Of a DNA stretch of 63,272 nucleotides, positions 19,121 through 28,531 are shown piece after piece. This DNA comes from Thermoplasmata archaeon (GTDB taxonomy: Archaea > Thermoplasmatota > DTKX01 > VGTL01), in the NCBI GenBank assembly GCA_038851035.1, contig JAWCLH010000015.1:1-63272 (forward strand), in the 5' to 3' direction. Below the pieces are notes generated by a model. The model searched no databases and had not been told where the DNA came from. It saw only the letters and a list, made by a program, of their open reading frames with translations. The position numbers were made by a program, and so were the translations under genes. Each line of letters opens with the position of its first letter. The stretch's first letter is position 1.

Positions 19121-20068
19121 ATGGGACTGGCGGAGAGGGTGGCCTCGGGCGACCGCAGGGCGGCGGCTCGCCTCATCTCATTAATCGAGGATGGCGACGA
19201 GAGCGCCTGCATCGAGCTCGCCGAGCTGCACAGGCGTGGCGGCAGGGCCCATGTGATAGGCGTGACCGGCTCCCCAGGGGCCGGGAAGAGCACCTTGATT
19301 CACAGAATGGCGAAAATCTGGAGGGGGAGGGGGAGAACGGTTGGTATCGTTGCGGTCGACCCGAGCAGTCCATTCTCGGGTGGAGCACTTCTTGGGGACA
19401 GAATTCGGATGCAAGAGCTCAGCACAGACCCCGGCGTCTTCATCAGGAGCATGAGTTCCCGAGGGTGCCCCGGAGGGGTGGCGCGGGCCAGCTCTGACGC
19501 GATACGCGTTCTGGACGCACTCGGCATGGACAAAGTAATCGTCGAGACCGTCGGCGCCGGCCAGAGCGAGGTTGCGGTGATGGATGTCGCCCAGACAGTC
19601 GTGGTTGTGGTTGTTCCCGGATTGGGCGACGACATTCAGGCGATCAAAGCCGGAATTCTGGAGATTGGGGATATTTTTGTTATAAACAAGGCTGACAGGG
19701 AGGGCGCTGACCAGACCCAAAGGGAGCTGGAGGTAATGCTGGAGCTGGGGGGTAACCAGAGGTGCTGGAGGCCACCAATACTGAGGACAGTCGCCCGGAC
19801 CGGAGAGGGGGTTTCTGAGCTGGTGGACAAAATAGAGGAGCACAGGGAGGCTCTGAAGAGGGAGGGAGTGCTTGAGGAGGCGGAGAGGAGGCGATGCCGA
19901 AGGGAGGTTCTCGAGCTCCTGAAGCACAAGGCCGCGCTCTCGCTCATATCGGAGTATGGCCCGGAGAACTTCGAGGCCCTGATTCGCGACGTGGCTGAGA
20001 GACGAATCCACCCACACGAGGCCGTGGAAAGGGTGCTGAAGAGGGGAATTAGGAAGAACCGGTGGTGA
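19121..20068 (+). CDS. meaB: MeaB/ArgK-type GTPase, mutase chaperone
   Basis: A 315-residue G3E-family GTPase. Walker A is GSPGAGKST, and the family's AVDPSSPFSGGALLGDRIRM string follows directly. ETVGAGQSEV (switch region) and the NKAD guanine-specificity motif come later. The C-terminal helices form the dimerisation arm. MeaB protects and reloads B12 in methylmalonyl-CoA mutase, matching the preceding gene, from which it is separated by one base. The older name ArgK (arginine transport kinase) does not describe its role. Confidence 0.93.
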   Translation: MGLAERVASGDRRAAARLISLIEDGDESACIELAELHRRGGRAHVIGVTGSPGAGKSTLIHRMAKIWRGRGRTVGIVAVDPSSPFSGGALLGDRIRMQELSTDPGVFIRSMSSRGCPGGVARASSDAIRVLDALGMDKVIVETVGAGQSEVAVMDVAQTVVVVVVPGLGDDIQAIKAGILEIGDIFVINKADREGADQTQRELEVMLELGGNQRCWRPPILRTVARTGEGVSELVDKIEEHREALKREGVLEEAERRRCRREVLELLKHKAALSLISEYGPENFEALIRDVAERRIHPHEAVERVLKRGIRKNRW

Positions 20069-20196
20069 AGGGAGGGTTGGAGCCCCACCCACTTTTCAGG
20101 CTCGCTCCGCCTTCTTCCCTCTCTCCACTATCCAGCCCTGCTAGCCCCTTGCCCCTTCGTCCCTCTCCCGCTCTCATTTCTCCCGCTCCCTCCGGC

Positions 20197-21156
20197 TCAG
20201 CGGCCCAGCGCCGCTCCGGTGCCGGCCCCGTCGCCCCCGTCGAAATCGGAGAGCTTCGGCGCGCGGAACTCCAGCAAAAACTCCCTTATCCTCCCTTTCG
20301 CCAGCCGCACATAATCCTCGCGGATTTCATAGCCGACGTAATGCCGCTTGCACTTTATCGCCGCAATCGCGGTCTGGCCGCTCCCCATGAAGGGGTCAAG
20401 AACCACCTCGCCTTCGTATGTGTAAAGCTGTATCAACCTCCGGGGCAGCTCGATGGGAAATGGGGCCGGATGGCCGACCTTCCTCGCAGGCTCGGCGGGA
20501 AATGTCCATACGCTCTTCGTTAGTTCGAGGAACTCCTCCCTCGTCAGCGTGCTCTTTCGATTCTCCGGCTTCTTCCTCGAGAAAGTGCCTTTGGAGAATA
20601 TGAGAATGTACTCGTGTATGTCCCGGAGAATGGGGTTCTTTGGCGAGAGCCAGCTCCCCCACGCCGTCGAGGGGCTCCCGCTCGAGCCCTTGTTCCAGAT
20701 CAGCTCGCCCCTCATCAGGAAGCCCTGATTCAGCATGTCCTCAATGATGTAAGCGTGAAGTGGTATGTACGGCCTCCTACCTAGGTTAGCTATATTGATG
20801 CAGACCCTCCCACCCGGCACTAGCACCCTCCCGACCTCGGCCCAGACCCTCCTCAGGAAAGCCCTGTACTCGCCCAGCGTCAGGTCCTGGTCGTATTCCT
20901 TTCCCGCGTTGTAAGGGGGCGAGGTTACCACCAAGTGCACGCTATCATCGGGCAGCTCCTCCATTCTCTCGCTCGATTTGCATATAATTTTATCGAGGAT
21001 GTCGGGTGGGACCGGCCTTTCGGAGTATTCGATGTCACCATCACCCGGCTGCCCTTCATAGAGTCTGCTCGCATAGAACCTAGTTGAATCGTGGCTGATT
21101 CGGCCCGGAGATCCGAAAGCGCTCGAGCTTGTGCCGGTCTTTCCACGTCTCGTCAC
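20197..21156 (-). CDS. Orphan DNA methyltransferase, beta-type motif order
   Basis: A 319-residue amino-methyltransferase. The catalytic motif TSPPYN comes first (about 79-84) and the SAM-binding DPFMGSGQT comes near the C-terminus, giving the beta-class order. The SPPY form is usual for N4-cytosine methylases, though N6-adenine enzymes with it are known. HPAPFPIELP before the SAM site is also typical. No restriction nuclease or specificity subunit is nearby, so it is probably a solitary methylase. The first 45 residues are not conserved, so an internal start is possible. Confidence 0.88.
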   Translation of the reverse strand: MTRRGKTGTSSSAFGSPGRISHDSTRFYASRLYEGQPGDGDIEYSERPVPPDILDKIICKSSERMEELPDDSVHLVVTSPPYNAGKEYDQDLTLGEYRAFLRRVWAEVGRVLVPGGRVCINIANLGRRPYIPLHAYIIEDMLNQGFLMRGELIWNKGSSGSPSTAWGSWLSPKNPILRDIHEYILIFSKGTFSRKKPENRKSTLTREEFLELTKSVWTFPAEPARKVGHPAPFPIELPRRLIQLYTYEGEVVLDPFMGSGQTAIAAIKCKRHYVGYEIREDYVRLAKGRIREFLLEFRAPKLSDFDGGDGAGTGAALGR

Positions 21157-21199
21157 GTCTGCTCACCAATGGAGCATTCACCACCGCCGTCCGGAGGGC

Positions 21200-23476
21200 T
21201 CATCTTCTCCCACCTCTCCTCTCCCTCCCTTGCTTTCTGGCGCGTCTGGACTTTTCTTTTATCTTCCTCAGCGCCCTCTTGCGCTCGACCATTCTTCGTA
21301 TGAGGAGGGCGGTAATGAGAACCACCACGGTTGTGGCGGCGAGCGCGAGTGCCACCGGACCCCACTCCACACCCGGCCCTCCATTTTCTACAACCCTCAA
21401 GGTGACAGACGCCTGGGCGCTCCTCATAGGGTCGTCGCGCTTCATAGCCTGCACCGTTACCCTGATTTTTCCAGCTGGCAGCTCGGTGGTGTTGAACGAG
21501 TTGAGCTCGGAGAGGACCCTGCCGTCGAGGTACCACGTGAATAAGTAGTCCCGCTGCTGGGCGGAGGGTAGGCCCGGTATCATGGCATAGAAGCTCACGG
21601 TCTCCCCCCGCCTGACTATAGTGTTGTTCAGGGGGGTGATTATCGTCACCCGGAGGGGCGGTGGCGGGGTACAGGTCACGTTCCATTGTGCCGTGGTCGA
21701 GGTCTGGCCGTTGGAGACGATGACGGATATCCGGACCACTCCGCTCTCCGCCGGAACCCTCCACACAATCGACGCCGTGGTATTGAGGAGCTCCCTTGCG
21801 CCCTCGAACCACCGGTATGTCAGGGGCAGGTGCTCGGGGTCAGTCGCCTCAACGACGAAGTTGATTTCGATGCCGCAGGAGGCGGTTAGGTTCTCAGCCT
21901 CTGGAATCCGGGAGGTTATCTCCGGGGGCAGCGCCACCCTCCTTACAGTAATATCGACCCATGCGGTCACACGGGCGTCATAGGGGTCGGTCGCGGTCAG
22001 GGTGATGTTCTCGCTTCCGTACCAGTTCCGCGAGGGAATGAGAGTGGCGGTGTTCTGCTCGCTAAAAAGGACTCGCACTTTCACAGCCCCTGAGGCAGAG
22101 TAGCTCAGCCTGTCCCCGTCCGGGTCTCTGAAGAGAGTCGTCAGGTTGAGAATATACTCAGTGTTCCGATCGAACTCCACACTGATGCCTGGCACCAGCG
22201 CCTCTGGGGGCCGGTTGGCCGGAGGCGGGGGGTGCATGGAGAACTCTATGCTCAGCACATAGTCACTACGCGCATTCCTGTCTGAGAGGTCGGCAGGGTT
22301 TGACTTCAGGCCGACCTTGGCCATCACAACAATATAATAGGTGCCGCCAGAGATAAGAGTCTTGGAAATGGTGATTACGGGTGCGAGAGAGGGAGGATTT
22401 CCGCTGACGAAGTTAGTCCGGCTCTCCACTGTGCTTAGGTCTGAGGAAAGGATGGACAGTGAGAACATATCCACGGGCTGGGGCTCAAGCCTCAGCGAGG
22501 CCCTGAGCTCTTCGCCGGCGCCTACCTCGACTACGTACCAGTCGTAGTGGTCGAGGGACTGGTCGACTGTTCCGCGGTAGCTACTGTTCCAGCCAACCTG
22601 TTTCGCCGACCCCGGCTCGCTGTCCCCGTCGCCTGTTCCGGGTGCTATCAGGACCCTCAGAACATAATTGCCGTAGCCCGCGTATGCATTCACCTGCAGA
22701 TAGTACCAGCCCGTGTAGGTCGCCACGGCCTCCACTCTCTCCTCCGGGTCCCCCCACCAGGAAATGTCGTACCAGAAAGAATAGCCGTTCCAGAGGTCCA
22801 TGAAGTAGAGATCGAAAAAGGCCGTGCTGTCCTCCTCCATCGTCGCCACAAAGCGGTCCGGGTTGACCCCGCCGGTTAGATTCACTCTGTACCAGTCGGA
22901 GTTACGGTTCCCGCTGTCCGTCAGATATCCATGAATCTCCTGGCCGTCTTCGACAATCTGCGCCTCGCCCACACCGTAGTCCATCGTGTAGCCGCTTGCC
23001 CCGCTCCCGGGAGCGAGCTCCACTCTGAGGTAGTAGATTCCTCCGGAAACAGCGAGAGCCCTGAACGACTCGTATCGGTAGCTGCTCCTAGACGCCACGA
23101 TTTCCCTCTGCTTAGAGTCAAGCAGAACAAGGCTCAGGTTTGCCCTATCGGGGCTGGAGGAGTTGTAATCGATTATGTAAATCGATGCACTGATTATCTT
23201 CCCACTCTCAGCTTCCAGTCTGAAAATATCGACTGGGTCGTCTAGGGGGTCGAGGCTGTCAGTCACGAATCCCGCTCTCGCGAGCGGGGTGGCAGTGTCG
23301 ACGGAGTTGTTCGAGTCGGCCGCCCGGCCGCCATCGCCGGCTTGGGGTGATGCCGTAGCAGGAGGGATGATAGAAAGTAGGATGGGAATGGTGAGCAAAA
23401 GGGCGTGCTTTTGGAAGAGCGCCCTGAGGGTAACGGGTCCGAAAGGCGCCGTTTTGGCGCGCCATGGCAGGGCCAT
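21200..23476 (-). CDS. Surface protein with PPC and cadherin-like domains, membrane-anchored
   Basis: 758 residues from the ATG at 23476. That start gives a signal peptide (hydrophobic core HALLLTIPILLSIIPPATA) and lies 5 bases after the upstream stop; a start at 23545 would overlap the upstream gene and disrupt the signal. Three bacterial pre-peptidase C-terminal (PPC) beta domains follow (DSLDPLDDPVDIF, SDWYRVNL and DHYDWYVVEV are the typical strands), then cadherin/Ig-like domains (RDPDGDRLSYSASG), a membrane helix (WGPVALALAATTVVVLITALLI) and a very basic tail. It is a likely adhesin or cell-wall component. It is the downstream partner of a similar gene. Confidence 0.8.
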   Translation of the reverse strand: MALPWRAKTAPFGPVTLRALFQKHALLLTIPILLSIIPPATASPQAGDGGRAADSNNSVDTATPLARAGFVTDSLDPLDDPVDIFRLEAESGKIISASIYIIDYNSSSPDRANLSLVLLDSKQREIVASRSSYRYESFRALAVSGGIYYLRVELAPGSGASGYTMDYGVGEAQIVEDGQEIHGYLTDSGNRNSDWYRVNLTGGVNPDRFVATMEEDSTAFFDLYFMDLWNGYSFWYDISWWGDPEERVEAVATYTGWYYLQVNAYAGYGNYVLRVLIAPGTGDGDSEPGSAKQVGWNSSYRGTVDQSLDHYDWYVVEVGAGEELRASLRLEPQPVDMFSLSILSSDLSTVESRTNFVSGNPPSLAPVITISKTLISGGTYYIVVMAKVGLKSNPADLSDRNARSDYVLSIEFSMHPPPPANRPPEALVPGISVEFDRNTEYILNLTTLFRDPDGDRLSYSASGAVKVRVLFSEQNTATLIPSRNWYGSENITLTATDPYDARVTAWVDITVRRVALPPEITSRIPEAENLTASCGIEINFVVEATDPEHLPLTYRWFEGARELLNTTASIVWRVPAESGVVRISVIVSNGQTSTTAQWNVTCTPPPPLRVTIITPLNNTIVRRGETVSFYAMIPGLPSAQQRDYLFTWYLDGRVLSELNSFNTTELPAGKIRVTVQAMKRDDPMRSAQASVTLRVVENGGPGVEWGPVALALAATTVVVLITALLIRRMVERKRALRKIKEKSRRARKQGRERRGGRR

Positions 23477-23480
23477 TGCC

Positions 23481-26234
23481 CTATTCCTCCTCTTCCGTCC
23501 AACTCCATCTCGGCGGCGAGAATGCAAGAGCAAGGGCCACCACAATCACGATCAGAATTCCGAGGCTCAAGTAGAGGAGCGTGTTGTCGGCGCTCCCGGG
23601 CCCGACCTTAAGCTCGTAGCTCTTTGTGGCTGTGCCAGCAATCCCGTCGCTCGCGAGGAAATAGTAGGTGTTCTCGCCCTCACGTAGGGTCGTACTGACC
23701 TGAAAGACCGCACCGGACGCGAGGCTGCCCGAGGCTCTCTCCATTGGGATGGACCGGCGCCCGATGACCAGGCTGACCGAGACCGCCTCGCTGTCGATGT
23801 CGCTGCAGAGAACCTTAAATGTGAATCTTGTTCTGATGTCTCCTTTCGACGGAGAGACCGAGGGCTCGGCGAGCACCGGCGGATCGTTGACGGGCTCAAC
23901 AGTGAGGTTGAAGTCAATATACGCCCGGAGGCCTGTGGAATCTTCGGCGAGGAAGCGGAGAGCCTCGGTGCCGCTCCAGTTCGCTTCGGGTGTGAATGTC
24001 ACCCATCCCTCTGCCGAGATATTTACCTGAATTCTCACCTGACCGGCGGCGCTGAAGCTCAGGTTATCGCCGTCCGGGTCCCTGAAATAACTGTTGAGGT
24101 TGAAAAGGGTGGTGGGCTGGTCCTCCTTGATAGACTGGTCCGGGAGGCGCCTCCACACCTGAGGTGGGTCTTCGACGGGGGTGGCTGTGATGTTGAGCGA
24201 GAAGCTCGCGCTCGTTCCCGATGGATCGCGCGCAAAAAAGGTGATTTCTTCTGTCCCGAACCAATCGGGGTAAAAGCTCCGAATCGCGGCCACCCCATCG
24301 TGAATTACCACCCACAATGCCATTCCGCCAGCGGAGCTGTAGTTGAGGGTGTCCCCGTCCGGGTCGTAAAAGAAACGGCCAATCTCGAGAGAGGTTGAGG
24401 TATCCTCAGGGAAAGATATGTCCTCCGGTGTCTGTGCAACGCGGGGTGCATCATTCACAGGGGTGATGGTCATAGTCACTCTCACGCGAGCCTGCGCACC
24501 CGACGGGTCCTCAGCGACGATGGTGAAGTTCTCCATACCCCACCAGTCCTCCATCGGAACCACGCGGACCCTGGCCTCGTCGAGGAAGCTGACAGTGAGG
24601 TTTTTGGCCCCCTCCGAAGCGAAGCTGAGCTCATCGCCGTCAACGTCGGTGAACAGGGTGTGTGCGCTCATCTGTAGTTCGAATGGCTCGTCTTCCGGTG
24701 AGGAGAATCTGAGCTCCGGGTGGAGTGCTACTGGGGGGTCGTTGATTGGCCTTACGGTGACTCCCACCTCGGCTCTGGCGGTCTTTTCCTCTATATTAGT
24801 TGCACTCACCGTAAATGATTGCCTCCCGTTCCAGTTCGGAAGGGGTTCTATGTTCAGAACACTGCCTTCCAGAGATATACATAGGAACTGAGGGGGCTCA
24901 AAGCCGAAGGAGAGCGGTCTGGAGAAGGGGTCCCTGAAGATTGTGTGCAAGTCCAGCTGGGCGGAGGTATCCTCGTCCAGTATCACCTCGGGGGTCGGGT
25001 TAAGGACCTCCGGCGGCTGGATTGTGGATAGCTCTAGTGTATAGTTCCCAGCACTGTTCCTCCCCGCCCCCACTTTTATGTAATACCAGCCGGCGACCGT
25101 GCTCAAGTGACCGACCCTCTCTTTAGGGTCAAAGGATGTTGAGGAGTTTACCACGGTCCCCTCTGGCTCGAACAGCCAGAGGTTCAGATTGGGGAGGCCG
25201 AAATCTGAGTCGTAATCCATCGAGGTGAGGAGAACGCTCAGGGTGGTCTCCGGTCTGAGGTAGATTTTATAATAGTCGCTGTCGTCGTAGCCCTGGGCGA
25301 CGCCTCCGCTCAGGGAGAGGTTCTTCCCCACGTCCGTTGCGTTTTTAATATCGTTGTCGGTATCAGCGATGGCCCTGTAAAGCCTGAAGACGATTAGGTA
25401 ATCGCCGGAGCCGCGCTCGGCCCAGACCCGAACTATATAGTCCCCGCTCTCCGCAGGGATGAAGTGGATGGTCTCATCGGCTCCATAGTCGGGATTGAAT
25501 ATGTCGCCGGCGTCGGAATAGGCGATGTGGGAGCTCTCGCCCAGTCTGAAGAGCTCGAGCATGTAATCACCGGTATCCGGCGTCGCGAGCGAGACTGTGA
25601 GGACGTCCCTGCTTTCCTGTAGTACATCCAGCCGGACAGCGTAGTAGTCCGCTGCGTCGAGGAGAGAGTCGAGGCCGGAAGTGTTTCTGTATCCCTGGAG
25701 CGCCCGGATCGCCTTTCCGGGAGAGTTGTTTTCGTCGAGCTCTCCCGGCTGAATCGTGCGGTTCTCCTTTTTAACATCGAGGGTGTATTCGAGAGCCGGG
25801 CTTCCTGGGCCAATGAGGACAGAGAGAAAAACATATCCAGTGAAGGGCGCTGCGGCTTCAACCCATATCGCGTTTGTTCCCACGGTGGCGTTCCACGCGA
25901 GTCGATACCCGAGGGAGTCATACACATACACTCTTATCTGCCCGGCCTCCTCCGTCTTGTTGAGGCGGGCCCGGACCAACTCTATGGAGTTCTCTGTCCT
26001 ATTTAGCATGAGCTTGTAGATATCTGCGCTGTCCGTAGTGTCGAGGGTGTCAAGGAACACCCCGCCCTCTCCTGGGATTTCCGTAGCGTTGCCGAAGTCG
26101 TTGTTGGGCTCGCCTAGGAGAAGACCCAGGTTCCCCCGCACAGGAGCGGTTGCTGGGCTCCCTGCGCTACCAGCGCCGTTGGTGACCAGCAGAAGAACGA
26201 TTCCTACGACCCAGGCTTTCCCATCGCATCTCAA
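23481..26234 (-). CDS. Surface protein with PPC and repeated cadherin-like domains, membrane-anchored
   Basis: A 917-residue paralogue-like partner of the next gene. A signal peptide (VVGIVLLLVTNGAGSAGSP) is followed by PPC domains (TTDSADIYKLML, ADYYAVRLDV, SDYYKIYL) and then at least four tandem cadherin-like domains with F-x-D-P/V-D-G-D-x-L-x-F/Y-S strands and PVNDAP/PVEDPP/PVNDPP linkers that bind calcium in related proteins. A C-terminal helix (TLLYLSLGILIVIVVALALAF) anchors it with a short acidic tail. On the minus strand a TATA-like CTTAATATATCC (26305-26316) and a GGAGGG ribosome site precede the ATG. It ends with TAG. Confidence 0.82.
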   Translation of the reverse strand: MRCDGKAWVVGIVLLLVTNGAGSAGSPATAPVRGNLGLLLGEPNNDFGNATEIPGEGGVFLDTLDTTDSADIYKLMLNRTENSIELVRARLNKTEEAGQIRVYVYDSLGYRLAWNATVGTNAIWVEAAAPFTGYVFLSVLIGPGSPALEYTLDVKKENRTIQPGELDENNSPGKAIRALQGYRNTSGLDSLLDAADYYAVRLDVLQESRDVLTVSLATPDTGDYMLELFRLGESSHIAYSDAGDIFNPDYGADETIHFIPAESGDYIVRVWAERGSGDYLIVFRLYRAIADTDNDIKNATDVGKNLSLSGGVAQGYDDSDYYKIYLRPETTLSVLLTSMDYDSDFGLPNLNLWLFEPEGTVVNSSTSFDPKERVGHLSTVAGWYYIKVGAGRNSAGNYTLELSTIQPPEVLNPTPEVILDEDTSAQLDLHTIFRDPFSRPLSFGFEPPQFLCISLEGSVLNIEPLPNWNGRQSFTVSATNIEEKTARAEVGVTVRPINDPPVALHPELRFSSPEDEPFELQMSAHTLFTDVDGDELSFASEGAKNLTVSFLDEARVRVVPMEDWWGMENFTIVAEDPSGAQARVRVTMTITPVNDAPRVAQTPEDISFPEDTSTSLEIGRFFYDPDGDTLNYSSAGGMALWVVIHDGVAAIRSFYPDWFGTEEITFFARDPSGTSASFSLNITATPVEDPPQVWRRLPDQSIKEDQPTTLFNLNSYFRDPDGDNLSFSAAGQVRIQVNISAEGWVTFTPEANWSGTEALRFLAEDSTGLRAYIDFNLTVEPVNDPPVLAEPSVSPSKGDIRTRFTFKVLCSDIDSEAVSVSLVIGRRSIPMERASGSLASGAVFQVSTTLREGENTYYFLASDGIAGTATKSYELKVGPGSADNTLLYLSLGILIVIVVALALAFSPPRWSWTEEEE

Positions 26235-26482
26235 GAGCAGGCGCTTCCCTCCTTTATACGGCCGGATTGGACGCGGCCATTCTCTGTTAAATCTGAAGAA
26301 CTGTGGGATATATTAAGGATTGTGTAATAGCCCACTACCACGGATACAGGTCGAATAGAAAAGGGCTTCTCTCTCCCCACGCAGCTCTCAACATGCAGTA
26401 AATGATGGAACGCAAGCGCGGAGCGGTTGCGGGAGGGGGCTCTAGATCTGTGTGATTGCTATTATTGGTGGGATGCGGGACC

Positions 26483-27667
26483 CTACTGGGGCGGCCTATA
26501 TTGAGGTGTCTGGCCGGGTGGGGGATACTGAGCTGGCTGCTGGGGCGGCGGGTAGGGGTATGGCTGGGGCGGCTGCTGATATGAAGGGGCTGAGCCCGGG
26601 GGCTGGTAGGGTTGGAGGGGCGGCTGGGAGGGCTGGGTGGGGTACTGGGGTGGCGCTGGTTGGGGCGGGGCGGTCGAGGGCGGCGTAGTGGGTGGCTGGG
26701 GTTGCGGAGACACAGGCGGCGGGGCTGGAGCACCAAACTGGGGCTGGGCTGGCGCGAATGGCGGGCCGGGGGGCAGATGGGCGCCCGGGGGTAGAGGAAC
26801 TATCTGATTGGTGCTCATCTTACCGAGTATGCTCTTGTAGCCCTGATAGAATAGGAAATATCCGCCTGTGCTCACGATGTAGCCGACCTGGGGCGCCAAT
26901 GAGATCGCACCCCAGGCGTTCCAGAGGTCTTCGGGCTTTATGCCTTTCGGCGTGCTCATCGTCAGGGCGACGACGGCGATGAGGCCAACTATGGGTCCGA
27001 CCACAATCAGAATCTGGCCGAGTTTGAATTTGGAGGCCTCCTCACGGGTGAAGGCCTTAACGAAGTACATCAGGGAGAGCGTCATGAATATGGCCCCGAC
27101 AATCGCCAACGCGCAGGAGATAATCATCGATGTCCTTATGGTGGCGTAGTAATTCTCGAGGCTGGTGCCGAAGCTGTAGCCGGGCGAGAAGGCACCACCT
27201 ATCCACGGGATTACAATGCCGAGAATCAGGAATAGTATGGCCATCTGGAAGTTCTTTGCATGGACAGGGCCAAACTCGTCCTTGCCCTGGTAGAACTTGA
27301 TCAGACCGATTATGAAAAGTATAAAGGCGATTAGTCCGACGAGAGCGATGAGCATCGCCACACCGGCCAGAGCAAGGAGACTGCCGAGGGAGCCCTCGAT
27401 GTTCCCGCTGACTAAGCTGGAGAACAGCGCAATGGCGACTAGTGCGAGCAGGAAGCCGAGAAGAGCCGCTATCACCTGAAGAAGCAGGCCGTAGCTGAAG
27501 AACTTCACCCCTTCCCTCGTGTGGAACGCCGGCGGGGGCGGTGGGGGTGGCGGGTAGTATGCGGGCGCGGGCCCGAAGGCCGGCGGGGGCCCCGGGGGCG
27601 GGGTCGCCTGGGGTGGGGGAGCCGGATATCCATAGGCTGGAGGCGGATACTGCGGTTGAGGCTGCAT
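26483..27667 (-). CDS. DUF973-like multi-spanning membrane protein with Pro-rich ends
   Basis: 394 residues. The first 48 residues are nearly all Pro, Gln, Tyr, Ala and Gly. Five or six membrane helices follow between about 57 and 300, with the FYQGKDEFGPVHAKNFQMA stretch after helix two resembling archaeal DUF973 proteins. The last 90 residues are again Pro/Gln/Tyr-rich and end in RPPQ. The Pro-rich ends are probably cytoplasmic or surface-exposed disordered tails. The family's function is unknown. The 248 bases between this gene and the surface protein at 23481-26234 hold only that gene's promoter. Confidence 0.72.
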   Translation of the reverse strand: MQPQPQYPPPAYGYPAPPPQATPPPGPPPAFGPAPAYYPPPPPPPPAFHTREGVKFFSYGLLLQVIAALLGFLLALVAIALFSSLVSGNIEGSLGSLLALAGVAMLIALVGLIAFILFIIGLIKFYQGKDEFGPVHAKNFQMAILFLILGIVIPWIGGAFSPGYSFGTSLENYYATIRTSMIISCALAIVGAIFMTLSLMYFVKAFTREEASKFKLGQILIVVGPIVGLIAVVALTMSTPKGIKPEDLWNAWGAISLAPQVGYIVSTGGYFLFYQGYKSILGKMSTNQIVPLPPGAHLPPGPPFAPAQPQFGAPAPPPVSPQPQPPTTPPSTAPPQPAPPQYPTQPSQPPLQPYQPPGSAPSYQQPPQPYPYPPPQQPAQYPPPGQTPQYRPPQ

Positions 27668-27834
27668 GGGTCCCGAATTCGCACCTTCCTAATAATAATT
27701 TATCTCCTCTGGCATGCAGGTTCTCCCTTATTCAATTCGCGCGTCAATTGAATGCGCACGCGCGCATACGATTGAGCACTGATTCGCAGGGCCATTCTTC
27801 AGGGGTCAATCGCCTAGTTTTTTATGCCAGAAAT

Positions 27835-27844
27835 CTTTTTAAAC
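27835..27844 (+). promoter_or_regulatory. TATA-like box of the small membrane protein gene
   Basis: ctttttaaac lies 33-42 bases before the ATG at 27877, and the sequence between it and the start has no reading frame in use. This supports the ATG at 27877 over longer in-frame starts that would run back into the Pro-rich gene on the other strand. Confidence 0.45.
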
Positions 27845-27876
27845 GCTTGTTAATATTCGCACCCGAGGTAGGTCCC

Positions 27877-28326
27877 ATGGGTGGGTTTACAGGGTTAGTG
27901 ATAAGAGCCTTAGCCGCACCGGGAACGCCAGCGACGCCTCCTCAGGCTGCACCGCCTCCGCCCCCTGCAACGGTCCAGCCTGTGCCGGCCTCCAAGCCCG
28001 CAAGGCCGCTCGGGGTAACGATTCTTGCGGTGCTCTACATAATCCAGGCGATATTGTGGTTCGCTGGCTCCGTAATGATGGGAATGTTTCTTGGCCCGAT
28101 TCTGGCGTTCTTACCCGTACTGGGCGCCTGTGTCTACATCACCATCATCTTCGGGGTAATATATCTCCTTGTGGGCATCGGGCTGTTCACACTGAAGAAG
28201 TGGGCCCGCATACTGGCCATAATTTTCGCCATCATCGGCCTGCTGAACCTACCCATCGGCACAATCATCAGCATTATCATCCTATGGTATCTGTTCAGGG
28301 CGGATGTGAAGGCTGCGTTCACGTAA
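27877..28326 (+). CDS. Small four-helix membrane protein with a Pro/Ala-rich N-terminus
   Basis: 149 residues from the ATG at 27877. The first 47 residues are Pro/Ala/Thr-rich; then come about four membrane helices (VTILAVLYIIQAILWFAG onward) with a KKWAR turn between the third and fourth. The layout of small helices separated by short polar turns is common in uncharacterised archaeal membrane proteins. No function can be assigned. A strong hairpin lies ten bases after its stop. Confidence 0.7.
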   Translation: MGGFTGLVIRALAAPGTPATPPQAAPPPPPATVQPVPASKPARPLGVTILAVLYIIQAILWFAGSVMMGMFLGPILAFLPVLGACVYITIIFGVIYLLVGIGLFTLKKWARILAIIFAIIGLLNLPIGTIISIIILWYLFRADVKAAFT

Positions 28327-28335
28327 GGCCAGAAC

Positions 28336-28374
28336 CCCTGCCCTCCCCGATTTCTAATGCAGGGGAGGGCGGGG
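28336..28374 (+). terminator. GC-rich hairpin after the small membrane protein gene
   Basis: CCCTGCCCTCCCC pairs with GGGGAGGGCGGGG over 13 positions (one T-G wobble) around a 13-base loop. It begins 10 bases after the stop codon. No T-run follows, so if it ends transcripts it does so by RNA processing or 3-prime stabilisation, not as a bacterial-type terminator. Confidence 0.45.
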
Positions 28375-28531
28375 TCCGGAGAACAGCCGAAGGGGTTCCT
28401 CCTCCATCAGCCCGGCCTATTGACTTTCATCATTGCCTGTGAGACCGCTTTACCACTAGCAGTTACGCCAGCAGGTTGCAAGCGCCATATAACATTCAAA
28501 TATTGAAGAGACGTATCCGGATGCCGGTGAT

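Noticed and set aside
19181-20092. A 303-codon minus-strand frame opposite meaB
   Set aside because: MeaB is certain on the plus strand; the other frame has no domain and arises from codon bias.
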